From the NCBI RefSeq assembly GCF_003443895.1, contig NZ_QQOA01000029.1, positions 1 through 64,000 on the forward strand: DNA of 64,000 bases, in the 5' to 3' direction. This DNA comes from Paraburkholderia phosphatilytica (lineage in GTDB: Bacteria; Pseudomonadota; Gammaproteobacteria; Burkholderiales; Burkholderiaceae). A program made the position numbers and the translations under genes. This document shows positions 42,631 to 50,484 of the stretch, in pieces. The notes beneath the pieces are model-generated. The model was not told where the DNA came from and ran no database searches. It was given only the letters and a program-made list of their open reading frames with translations. How positions within the stretch are numbered: position 1 is the first letter of the stretch; each line of letters opens with the position of its first letter.

Positions 42631-42664
42631 GTGAGCCACTGAGCAGGACTCGAGGAACACGCAG

Positions 42665-43066
42665 ATGAATCTTTCGATTGATACGCTCTTCCCGGAACCG
42701 GAAGCGAGCGAGGACAGCGCCGTCGCCGCGCTGAGCCATCAGGACATCGTGGTGGCGCTGTCGGCCGCGCTCGCACCGCAGCGGGTCGCGGTGCTGCACA
42801 TGCTCTATCCGCGTACCGACGCGCGCACCCATCGCAGTCTCGACGCACTCGTCGCCGCGTTGCACGGCCACGGTCTGCACGAGGTCGCGCATCTGGTCGC
42901 GCAGGAAGCGCACTATCTGCTGTTCAGGGAGCCGTTGAAGGCGTGGAAGGCGTTGCACGAGATCCGCAACGACTCGCTCGCGATCGGCACGCATCTGTAC
43001 TACAACGGCCTCGTCGGCGAAGCGGCCGAGCGCGCGCTCGACGTGGACGCGCACAGCAAGGACTGA
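42665..43066 (+). CDS. Hypothetical helical protein
   Basis: 133 residues. No family recognised. All-helical appearance, rich in Ala, Leu and His: LHGHGLHEVAHLVAQEAHYL and the following FREPLKAWKALHEIRN. Several His/Glu pairs (HEVAH, QEAHY, LHEI) could bind metal or fold as a bundle; this is only a visual impression. AGGAACACGCAG precedes the ATG at 42665. A strong intrinsic terminator 35 nt upstream suggests its expression is conditional. Convergent with the MreB-like gene, 39 nt away. Confidence 0.7.
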   Translation: MNLSIDTLFPEPEASEDSAVAALSHQDIVVALSAALAPQRVAVLHMLYPRTDARTHRSLDALVAALHGHGLHEVAHLVAQEAHYLLFREPLKAWKALHEIRNDSLAIGTHLYYNGLVGEAAERALDVDAHSKD

Positions 43067-43105
43067 CGGTGTTCGCGCTCCGGCGCCGCGGGTGCGCCGC
43101 TCAGG

Positions 43106-44173
43106 TCAGTCGAACGCGTACGCGTCCAGCATCGCCGCGGCCATGCCCGCGCCGCGTACCGCGCAGGTCAGCGGTTCGTCGGCGACGCGCACATCGATGC
43201 CGATCTCGTTCTGCAGACAACGGTCGAGGTGGCGCAGCAGCGAGCCGCCGCCCGTCAGCGTCACGCCATGATGCGCGATGTCGGTGACGAGTTCCGGCGG
43301 CGCCAGTTCCAGCCCCGCCTTGACGGCCTCGACGACCTGGCGCAGCGGCCCGGCGATCGCGTCGGTCACGTCGTGATTGGTGAGTTCGACCGTGCGCGGC
43401 AAGCCGTCCTCGGCGCTGCGGCCGGTCGCGTGCATCCGTTCCACCGGCACGTCGAGCAGCGCCGAGCCGATGGTCTTCTTCACGTGCTCGGCCGTCTGGT
43501 CGCCCAGCAGCACGCCGTACAGGCTGCGCACGTAGTTGACGATCGCCAGGTCGAACTGGTCGCCGCCCACCTTGACCGACGCGCTGTACGCGAGCCCGCC
43601 CAACGCGATCACGCCGACTTCGGTCGTGCCGCCGCCGATGTCGACCACCATCGAGCCGCGCGCTGACGACACCGGCAGCCCCGCGCCGACCGCGGAAGCC
43701 AGCGATTCGCCGATCAGGTTGACCTTCGACGCGCCGGCCGCCGCCGCAGCCTCGCGAATCGCCCGGCGCTCCACTTCGGTTGCGCCGGCGGGCACGCAGA
43801 TCGTGAACTCCGCCCGCCCGAACAGCGGCCGGACCTTCGACATCTCGATGAACTCGCGGATCATGTGCTCGGCCGCGGAGAAATTGGCGATCACGCCGTG
43901 GCGCACCGGCCGTATGGCTTCGAGCGTGCTGGGCGCGCGGCCGAGCATCTGCTTCGCCTCGCTGCCGACCGCCGCGACGCGCACGTGGTTCGCATCGGCG
44001 CCTTTCTCGAAGCAGACGACCGACGGCTGGTTCAGCACGATGCCGCCGTCGTCGGTGTAAATGAGGGTGTTGGCGGTGCCGGCGTCGACCGCAATGGTGT
44101 TGCGGAACAGGCGCTGGAACAGCGTCGGTCCCGTGGTGTGGTGCGGCATCGCTCTGGCCATCGAAGGGCTCAT
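43106..44173 (-). CDS. MreB paralog (actin-like ATPase)
   Basis: 355 residues from the ATG at 44173; other in-frame ATGs just downstream (44158 and 44149) are possible and no ribosome site decides. Actin-fold nucleotide motifs are intact: IAVDAGTANTLIY (phosphate 1), MVVDIGGGTTEVGVIALGG (phosphate 2) and GVTLTGGGSLLRHLD (adenosine). GVIANFSAAEHMIREFI is the usual MreB GV-IADF region with N for D. It lies far from any mreCD/mrdA genes, so it is probably a second MreB-like filament protein and not the main rod-shape gene. The 364-codon open frame begins upstream at 44203 without support. Confidence 0.88.
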   Translation of the reverse strand: MSPSMARAMPHHTTGPTLFQRLFRNTIAVDAGTANTLIYTDDGGIVLNQPSVVCFEKGADANHVRVAAVGSEAKQMLGRAPSTLEAIRPVRHGVIANFSAAEHMIREFIEMSKVRPLFGRAEFTICVPAGATEVERRAIREAAAAAGASKVNLIGESLASAVGAGLPVSSARGSMVVDIGGGTTEVGVIALGGLAYSASVKVGGDQFDLAIVNYVRSLYGVLLGDQTAEHVKKTIGSALLDVPVERMHATGRSAEDGLPRTVELTNHDVTDAIAGPLRQVVEAVKAGLELAPPELVTDIAHHGVTLTGGGSLLRHLDRCLQNEIGIDVRVADEPLTCAVRGAGMAAAMLDAYAFD

Positions 44174-44535
44174 CGAGTCAGTCGGCCGCCAAAACGGCGG
44201 CACGAATCAATCGAACCCGGCCGCGGCGAAGCTTTCTGCCGCTTCGTGCACCGGGCGCTGGTCTGCACGTTATTTTTTCCTGCTTGATAACGACTATCGG
44301 CAGGTAAAGGCGCAATCTTTAGCATGTTTTACCGTACAGCCATAAAAAAGCCCGATTACCGGGCATTACGGCGGCCGCCGTGCGGGCTGCCCGGCAGCTT
44401 GCGGCGGTTGCGGTTATCCTTTGGCCCTCGTTGCCAGCTGGCCCCGTGCGCCGTCCTGCGCCTGTTCCAGGACACTCGCCGCGGCCCCGGCATTCCCACC
44501 GCGGCACCCGCCCGTTCCCCGACTGGAGAAGCCTC
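44174..44535. other. Divergent intergenic region with a minus-strand terminator
   Basis: 360 bp between the MreB-like gene and the efflux pump. It contains the minus-strand hairpin at 44344-44364. A plus-strand open frame 44324-44539 overlapping the efflux-pump start shows no family features. Both promoters should lie here. Confidence 0.5.
44344..44364 (-). terminator. Minus-strand terminator upstream of the MreB-like gene
   Basis: On the minus strand, GCCCG, loop GTAAT, CGGGC is followed by TTTTTTATGG. It would stop minus-strand transcription about 170 nt before the MreB-like start. No minus-strand gene lies upstream within several kb, so it is an attenuator candidate for the MreB-like gene or ends a short unseen transcript. 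Confidence 0.65.
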
Positions 44536-46110
44536 GTGAGCCAGCCCGCCGCCGCACCTGCGAAGCCGCCCGCCCCGCCCCCGCCGATGCAGGGCGCGCA
44601 GCTCGCGCTCGCCACCTTCGCGGTCGCGCTGGCGACCTTCATGAACGTGCTGGATTCGTCGATCGCGAACGTCGCGATCCCGACCATCTCCGGCAACCTC
44701 GGCGTATCGGTCGACGAAGGCACGTGGGTAATCACGGTGTTCGCCGCGTCCAATGCCGTGTCGATTCCGCTCACCGGCTGGCTCACGCAGCGGCTCGGCC
44801 AGGTCAAGCTGTTTGTCGGCGCGATCCTGCTGTTCGTGGTGTCGTCGTGGGCCTGCGGGATCGCGCCGACGCTGCCGATCCTGCTGGTGTCGCGGGTCGT
44901 GCAAGGCGCCGTCGCCGGGCCGCTGATCCCGATGTCGCAGGCCATCCTCTTGAGCTCGTGGCCGAAGGAAAAGTCGTCCACCGCGCTGTCGCTGTGGGCG
45001 ATGACCGCCACCGTCGGTCCGATCGCGGGCCCGGCGCTCGGCGGCTGGATCACCGACAGCTACAGCTGGTCGTGGATCTTCTACATCAACATTCCGGTGG
45101 GCATTTTCGCGGCCGGTGTGACGTGGATGCTGTACCGCAAGCGCGAAACGCCGAGCCGCAAGCTGCCGATTGACGTGGTCGGACTCGGCCTCCTGGTCGC
45201 CTGGGTCGCGTCGCTGCAGATCATGCTCGACAAGGGCAAGGATCTCGACTGGTTTCACTCGCCGGTGATCGTGACGCTCGGCGTGACCTCCCTGATCTCG
45301 TTCGCTTTCTTTCTGGTGTGGGAGCTGACCGAGCCGAACCCGATCGTCGACCTGCGCCTGTTCAGGCAGCGCAATTTCCTCGGCGGCACGATCGCGATTT
45401 CCGTCGCGTACGGCGTGTTCTTCGGCAATCTCGTGCTGCTGCCGCAATGGATGCAGGAGTACCTGAATTACCGGTCAGTCGATGCGGGTCTCGTGACAGC
45501 GCCGCTTGGCGTGTTCGCGGTGATTCTCGCGCCCGTGATGGGACGTGTGCTGCCGCGCTCCGACGCGCGCATCATCGCGACCGCGGCGTTCGTCGGCTTC
45601 GCGATCGTGTTCTTCATGCGCTCGAAGTATGTGATCGAGATCGACACCTGGCACCTCGTGCTGCCCACGCTGCTGCAAGGCATTCCGATGGCGATGTTCT
45701 TCGTGCCGCTCACCGCGATCATCCTCTCCGGCCAGCCGCCGCAGCGCATCCCGGCGGCCGCGGGCCTGTCGAACTTCGTGCGCGTGTTCTGCGGCGCAGT
45801 GGGCACGTCGATCGCCGGCAACGAGTGGAACAACCGCACGATCCTGCATCACGCGCGGCTCACCGAGTATGCGACCATCGACAACCCGCTGTTCCGCCAG
45901 CAGATCGACGGCACGCAGTCGCTGCTCAACCTCGGCACGCCATCGGCGAATGCGCTGTTCGATTTCACCGTCAACACCCAGGCCGCGATGATGGGCCTCA
46001 ACGACATCTTCTACGTGTCCGCGATCATCTTCGTGCTGATCATCCCGCTGATCTGGATCACGCGACCTGCGAAGGGCGGCGGCGGCAAGGACGCGGCGGG
46101 CGCGCACTAA
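44536..46110 (+). CDS. DHA2-family multidrug efflux transporter (EmrB-like)
   Basis: 524 residues, fourteen predicted helices. FMNVLDSSIANVAIPTIS near residue 40, GWLTQRLGQVKLF and the second-helix region FVVSSWACG are DHA2 hallmarks, as are LSLWAMTATVGPIAGPALGG and FYINIPVGIF. Exports toxic compounds, usually with a membrane-fusion partner; no emrA or outer-membrane gene is next to it. Start at GTG 44536 with GGAGA 6 nt upstream. A strong terminator follows at 46143. Confidence 0.93.
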   Translation: MSQPAAAPAKPPAPPPPMQGAQLALATFAVALATFMNVLDSSIANVAIPTISGNLGVSVDEGTWVITVFAASNAVSIPLTGWLTQRLGQVKLFVGAILLFVVSSWACGIAPTLPILLVSRVVQGAVAGPLIPMSQAILLSSWPKEKSSTALSLWAMTATVGPIAGPALGGWITDSYSWSWIFYINIPVGIFAAGVTWMLYRKRETPSRKLPIDVVGLGLLVAWVASLQIMLDKGKDLDWFHSPVIVTLGVTSLISFAFFLVWELTEPNPIVDLRLFRQRNFLGGTIAISVAYGVFFGNLVLLPQWMQEYLNYRSVDAGLVTAPLGVFAVILAPVMGRVLPRSDARIIATAAFVGFAIVFFMRSKYVIEIDTWHLVLPTLLQGIPMAMFFVPLTAIILSGQPPQRIPAAAGLSNFVRVFCGAVGTSIAGNEWNNRTILHHARLTEYATIDNPLFRQQIDGTQSLLNLGTPSANALFDFTVNTQAAMMGLNDIFYVSAIIFVLIIPLIWITRPAKGGGGKDAAGAH

Positions 46111-46142
46111 CGCCGTCCGCTCGCGTCGTACGCAGCACACCC

Positions 46143-46169
46143 GGCCGCCCATTCGCGCGGCCTTTTTTT
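46143..46169 (+). terminator. Intrinsic terminator of the DHA2 efflux gene
   Basis: GGCCGC (46143-46148), loop, GCGGCC (46157-46162) and seven T. A classic rho-independent terminator, 30 nt after the stop codon. Confidence 0.9.
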
Positions 46170-46351
46170 CACCACCAGCAATCACCTCTCTGCGTCACCA
46201 GGCCGCACCCGTACGCGCCCTTCTGGTTGGATCTGCGTCAAGGTACACGCACACCGAACGGCGGACGATTGCGCCGGGCGCGTTCCATCCTGCGCGTGTG
46301 CGCGCAGCCAGTCGTTCGCGTCCAGTTTGCTTCTACCCAGACTGGACCAAC

Positions 46352-47461
46352 ATGAAAGCCAGAAGGGCCTCAAGAAAATGGTCGATACCCATCGTCACGG
46401 GGTTAACCGCCTGCCTGTCCGGATGCGATCTCACCGTGCTGGACCCGAAAGGAAGCGTGGGCATGGCCGAGAAATCGCTGATCGCGACCGCCACGTGGGC
46501 GATGCTGATCGTCGTGATCCCGGTGATCCTGCTGACGCTGTTCTTCGGGTGGCGCTACCGCGCGTCGAACCGGCGTGCCGTCTACGCACCGAAGTGGGCA
46601 CATTCCACCGCGATCGAGGTCGTGATGTGGACGATTCCCGCGCTGATCATCCTGCAGCTCGGCATCCTCATGTGGCGCACCTCGCATGAGCTCGACCCTT
46701 ACCGACCGCTGAAGTCGGGCGTGAAGCCGATCAAGGTCGAGGTCTTCGCGCTCGACTGGAAGTGGCTCTTCATCTACCCGGACCTCGGTATCGCGTCGGT
46801 GAACCAGCTCGCGGTGCCGGTCGGCACGCCAGTGAACTTCCGCATCACGTCGGGTTCGGTGACGAACTCGTTCTTCATCCCGCAGCTCGGCACCCAGGCG
46901 TACGCGATGGCCGGCATGCAGACCCGCCTGCATCTGATCGCCGACGCGCCGGGCGACTACGACGGCATGTCCGCCAACTTCAGCGGCAAAGGTTTCTCCG
47001 ACATGACATTCCGCACGCTCGCCACGAGCCGCGCCGAATTCGACGCATGGGTACAGAAGCTGAAGGCATCGCCGGATCGACTCAGCATGGACGAATACGC
47101 CGGCGTCGCGAAGCCGAGCGAAAAGCAGCCGGTGCGCTACTTCTCGTCGGTCGACCCGCGCCTCTTCAGCAACATCGTCGCCCGCTACAACAACGGCAAC
47201 GTCACGGATTTCAGCGACGCCGCGTGTCGCACGCAGACCAGCGCGGAAACCCGCGTGCAGACCACGGAGTACGTCATGTTCGGAAAACTCACGCTCGACG
47301 CGATCCCGTTCGATCAGCCGATCGTCATGGGCGCGGCCGCGTTCATGGCGCTGGTCGTGCTCGCCGTCGTCGTCATGCTCACAAAGTCCGGCCGCTGGAC
47401 GCGGCTATGGATCGAGTGGCTCACGAGCGTCGATCACAAGCGGATCGGCGTCATGTATTAA
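46352..47461 (+). CDS. cyoA: CyoA (cytochrome bo3 subunit II) read through into the start of CyoB
   Basis: 369 residues from ATG 46352. Residues 1-25 form a lipoprotein signal with the lipobox LSGC (C25). Two membrane helices (about 42-62 and 85-105) are followed by the cupredoxin domain of quinol oxidase subunit II (KVEVFALDWKWLFIYPDLG, FRITSGSVTNSFFIPQ). The normal cyoA stop is missing: where relatives end in EY-stop, this reads GAG TAC GTC and continues straight into the cyoB start ATG 47276 (MFGKLTLDAIPFDQPIV). The protein then ends at a premature stop at 47459-47461. With no intact subunit I nearby, the oxidase cannot assemble. Treat it as decaying. Confidence 0.87.
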   Translation: MKARRASRKWSIPIVTGLTACLSGCDLTVLDPKGSVGMAEKSLIATATWAMLIVVIPVILLTLFFGWRYRASNRRAVYAPKWAHSTAIEVVMWTIPALIILQLGILMWRTSHELDPYRPLKSGVKPIKVEVFALDWKWLFIYPDLGIASVNQLAVPVGTPVNFRITSGSVTNSFFIPQLGTQAYAMAGMQTRLHLIADAPGDYDGMSANFSGKGFSDMTFRTLATSRAEFDAWVQKLKASPDRLSMDEYAGVAKPSEKQPVRYFSSVDPRLFSNIVARYNNGNVTDFSDAACRTQTSAETRVQTTEYVMFGKLTLDAIPFDQPIVMGAAAFMALVVLAVVVMLTKSGRWTRLWIEWLTSVDHKRIGVMY

Positions 47462-47569
47462 GTCGTCGCGTTACTGATGCTGGTGCGCGGCTTCGTCGAC
47501 GCGGTGATGATGCGGGTGCAGCTCGCGCTCGCGTTTCATGGTCTCGGCTACCTGCCGCCGCACGACTAC
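47276..47569 (+). pseudogene. cyoB: cyoB remnant: N-terminus of bo3 oxidase subunit I with premature stop
   Basis: MFGKLTLDAIPF, WIEWLTSVDHKRIGVMY and, after an in-frame TAA at 47459-47461, VVALLMLVRGFVDAVMMRVQ and GYLPPHDY align codon for codon with the first ~100 residues of CyoB (whose family text reads [21 protein letters not shown] and PPHHYDQIF). The stop stands where an Ile codon is expected. After PPHDY (47569) the homology ends abruptly. About 560 downstream residues of CyoB and all of cyoC, cyoD and cyoE are missing. Confidence 0.87.
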
Positions 47570-48220
47570 TGGTGCCTGCTGACGAGCCTGCCGCTGCGTT
47601 TCGCGACCACGGCCGAGACGATTCCCGCGTCGGTGCCGTATCTGCACGCGCCGCCAGCGCTGCTCGAACACTGGCGCACGCGGCTGCCCGACGACGGCTC
47701 CAAGGTCGGGCTCGGGTGGGCGAGCGACCCGCGTCCGGACCAGCTGGATTCGCACGCGATCGACCGGCGCCGCTCGCTGCACGCGAGCGCGTTCCTGCCG
47801 CTCTTGCCGATACCCGGCGTCACGTTCGTCAGTCTGCAGAAGGGCGACACGACGCGACCGCAGATCGCGGAACTGCCGCCGGCGCTGCGTCCATTCGATC
47901 TGATGGGCGAGGTGCGTGATTTCGCGGACACCGCCGCGATCATCAACAGCCTCGACCTGGCGATCGCCGCCGATACGTCGGTCGCGCATCTGGCCGGCGG
48001 ACTCGGCAGGCCAGTGTGGATCCTGTCGCGTTTCGACGGCCGCTGGCGCTGGCTGCGCGACCGCGACGATTCGCCGTGGTACCCGACCGCCCGCCTGTTC
48101 CGGCAGACCCAGCCGGGCCACTGGGACGACGTGATCCAGCGGATCGCGCAGGCGTTGCAGGCCGCCGCGGCGGCGCAGGCCACGACGCTCGTCGCGCCGG
48201 GCACCGCGCACGCAATCTGA
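47570..48220 (+). pseudogene. C-terminal remnant of a TPR-type glycosyltransferase, fused in frame to cyoB
   Basis: From WCLLTSLPLRFATTAETIPA onward the reading frame becomes the C-terminal domain of the tetratricopeptide-repeat glycosyltransferases common in this group. Landmarks are VGLGWASDP, LPLLPIPGVTFVSLQKGD, GEVRDFADTAAIINSLDLAI, AADTSVAHLAGGLGRPVWIL and DSPWYPTARLFRQ. The TPR half and its start are missing. About 217 codons remain. It is joined in the same frame to the cyoB remnant at about 47570, so one deletion probably removed everything between the two genes. Not expected to be functional. Confidence 0.85.
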
Positions 48221-48493
48221 CCTGCGCGAAGGCGTTCCGCCTTGCCGCGATGAGCGCGGCGGGCGCCCGTCTCTCACACCTTCCGGAACGAGCCGGGCAG
48301 CGCGAACGCCCTGCCGGGCCGCCCGCTCTGGCTGCTCCAGCCCAGCCAACCGGCCGCGAGCGCCGAATTCCCCTCTTCGGCACCAGCCGCGGTCCAAGCG
48401 GCGACGCCTCCCTCGCACCGCCCTCTGCCCGGCCCTCGGCGCGCCACGCCCTCATCGCCCGCCCCCTGCCATCCACTGTTACAAATTTCCTCT
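48221..48493. other. Intergenic region upstream of the nfeR promoter
   Basis: About 270 bp of GC-rich sequence between the glycosyltransferase remnant and the regulator promoter. No gene, hairpin or repeat stood out. Confidence 0.5.
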
Positions 48494-48528
48494 TTGACAA
48501 AATATCTTAAGATATATATCTTAAGATA
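48494..48528 (+). promoter_or_regulatory. nfeR promoter overlapped by twin 12-bp palindromic operators
   Basis: TTGACA (48494-48499) and TATCTT (48517-48522) with a 17-bp spacer form a good promoter. TATCTTAAGATA occurs twice, at 48503-48514 and 48517-48528, so the two palindromes lie 14 bp centre to centre over the spacer and -10. A bound PadR dimer pair here would block RNA polymerase. This is the strongest AT island in the region. Confidence 0.85.
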
Positions 48529-48557
48529 CGTTTTACGACATATCTGGAGTTACTGGC

Positions 48558-49523
48558 ATGCGCCACCCTCACTTTCAACGTTCGTCCTGTCAGGACGACA
48601 ACCGGGATTTCCGGGACTCACGCGGCGGCCACCATGGCCGCCAGCATGAAAACCGCTTCGAAGGCCGCCCCGAGCACGGCTTCGAAGAAGAGTATTACAG
48701 TCACCGCGGCGACCGCCACGGCCACGACTTCGGCTGCGAATTCGACCCGCGCTTCGGCCAACCGATGCGCGAGCATCTGATCGAACGCCTGCGCGAATAT
48801 GGCGGCCGGCACGGCTTCCGTCATTTCGACCGCGAATTCGCGCGCCGTCTGCATGCGTTGTGGCATGCCGTCGGCCGTGGCGGGCGCGGCGGCGGTGGCC
48901 GCGGCGGGCGCGGCGGCTGGGGTGAAGGCCCTGGCGGCTTCGGCGGCGGTTTTGCAGGCGGTTTCGGCGGCGGCGACTTCGGCGACGGCATGCCGCGCGG
49001 CCGCAAGTTCTCGTCCGACGACCTGCAACTGCTGCTGCTCGCGCTGCTCGACCAGCAGCCGAGCCACGGCTACGAACTGATCAAGGCGCTCGAAGCGCGC
49101 TCGAACGGCTTCTACAGCCCGAGCCCCGGCATGGTCTATCCGGCGCTCACGTACCTCGAGGAACTCGGCTACGTGACCGTCGAACTCGAAGGCAACCGCA
49201 AGCGTTATGCGCTCTCGGACGCTGGCCGCGAGCACCTGAACGCGAACCGCGAGCGCGCCGAGCTGATGCTCGCGAAGCTCACGCACATCGCCCGCAAGAT
49301 GGACATGGTGCGCCGCGCGTTCGCGGGCGAAGAGCCGGCGGATCCGTCCGAAGGCGGCTGGGTGCCCGAGCTGATCGAAGCGCGCCGCGCGCTGAAGCAT
49401 GCGCTCGTGCGACGCACCGATACGTCCGCGGACGAACAGCGCCGCATCGCCGCGATCCTCGCGCGCGCCACCGCCGAGATCGAAGGCCGCGACACCGGGA
49501 AGCGGGAAACCGGCAACGAGTAA
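48558..49523 (+). CDS. nfeR: PadR-family regulator with metal-binding N-terminal extension (NfeR/YqjI-like)
   Basis: 321 residues. The first ~145 residues are a His/Gly/Arg/Asp-rich extension with HHGRQH, YYSHRGDRHGHDFGC and a Gly-rich repeat tract (about 105-142). The PadR winged helix follows (about 150-225): LLLLALLDQQPSHGYELIKA, SPSPGMVYPALTYLEELGYV and YALSDAGREH. This layout matches E. coli NfeR (YqjI), a nickel-responsive repressor of itself and of the adjacent ferric reductase gene. The next gene here is exactly that reductase. Twin operators sit over the promoter. Metal response is inferred from this homology. Confidence 0.88.
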   Translation: MRHPHFQRSSCQDDNRDFRDSRGGHHGRQHENRFEGRPEHGFEEEYYSHRGDRHGHDFGCEFDPRFGQPMREHLIERLREYGGRHGFRHFDREFARRLHALWHAVGRGGRGGGGRGGRGGWGEGPGGFGGGFAGGFGGGDFGDGMPRGRKFSSDDLQLLLLALLDQQPSHGYELIKALEARSNGFYSPSPGMVYPALTYLEELGYVTVELEGNRKRYALSDAGREHLNANRERAELMLAKLTHIARKMDMVRRAFAGEEPADPSEGGWVPELIEARRALKHALVRRTDTSADEQRRIAAILARATAEIEGRDTGKRETGNE

Positions 49524-49647
49524 GCCGCACGGGCGAGACCGCCGGAGCCATTGCAACCGCGATGGCAATAGCAAAGAGCCACGGCCGCAGCCGGCCGATG
49601 AAACCGCCGCCTCACCCGCCACACCGAACATCGACTGGAGAAACTTC

Positions 49648-50472
49648 ATGCAGAACCGCCCCGACCTCGCCGTCGAACGCGTGCGTCATCCGCTGAAATT
49701 CCGTCTGCTGCAGGTCACGCGTGTGAATCGCGTGACGCCGTCGCTCGTGCGCGTCACGCTGACGGGCGACGATCTCGACGACTTCGTGTCCGCGTCGTTC
49801 GACGACCACGTGAAGGTCTTTTTCCCCGCACCGGGCGCGTCGGTGCCGGTGCTGCCGTCGCTGGGCCCGGACGGCATCGCGTTTCCCGACGGTGTGCCGC
49901 GTCCCGCCGCGCGCGACTACACGCCGCGCCGCTACAACCGCGCCGAAGGCGAGCTCGACATCGAGTTCACGCTGCACGACGCGGGCCCCGCTTCCGCGTG
50001 GGCCGCGCAGGCGCAGGCCGGCCAGTATCTCGGCCTGGGCGGCCCGCGCGGCTCGCTCGTGATCCCGGCCGGCTTCGACTGGCATCTGCTGATCGGCGAC
50101 GAAACGGCGCTGCCCGCCATCGCGCGGCGCATCGAGGAGTTGCCGGCGGGCGCGCGCGTCGCGGCGGTGATCGAAGTGGAGAGTCCGTCGCACGAGATCA
50201 AATTCGACACCGACGCCGACCTGTTCGTCGTCTGGGTGCACCGCTCGAGCGCAGCGGCTGACGATGCAAACGAAAGCGCGCTGCTGCAGGCCGTGCGCGA
50301 CACGTACCTGCCGCCCGGCGACGGCTACGTGTGGGCGGCCGGCGAATCGTCGGCGATCCGCGCGATCCGCCAGTACCTGTGCGACGAACGCGGCGTCGAC
50401 AAAAAGCGCATTCGCGCCGCGAGCTACTGGCGGCGCGGCACGCAGGCGGTCCACGAATCGTTCGACGACTGA
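49648..50472 (+). CDS. nfeF: Siderophore-interacting protein / NADPH-ferric reductase (NfeF/YqjH-like)
   Basis: 274 residues. FAD-binding SIP domain: ARDYTPRRYN (flavin motif), LDIEFTLHDAGPASAWA and GGPRGSL, followed by the NADPH domain with LIGDETALPAIARRIEEL and WAAGESSAIRAIRQYL, then RAASYWRRG. Releases iron from ferric siderophores by reduction in the cytoplasm. GGAG lies 7 nt before ATG 49648; the open frame to 49399 covers the end of nfeR. It follows the regulator by 124 bp and precedes an MFS gene by 12 nt. Confidence 0.92.
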   Translation: MQNRPDLAVERVRHPLKFRLLQVTRVNRVTPSLVRVTLTGDDLDDFVSASFDDHVKVFFPAPGASVPVLPSLGPDGIAFPDGVPRPAARDYTPRRYNRAEGELDIEFTLHDAGPASAWAAQAQAGQYLGLGGPRGSLVIPAGFDWHLLIGDETALPAIARRIEELPAGARVAAVIEVESPSHEIKFDTDADLFVVWVHRSSAAADDANESALLQAVRDTYLPPGDGYVWAAGESSAIRAIRQYLCDERGVDKKRIRAASYWRRGTQAVHESFDD

Positions 50473-50484
50473 ACCCCACCACCC

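Noticed and set aside
46762..47919. Plus-strand frame of 385 codons across the cyo junction
   Set aside because: Alternate frame with Arg/Ala-rich low complexity; the cyoA-cyoB and glycosyltransferase homology lies in the other frame.
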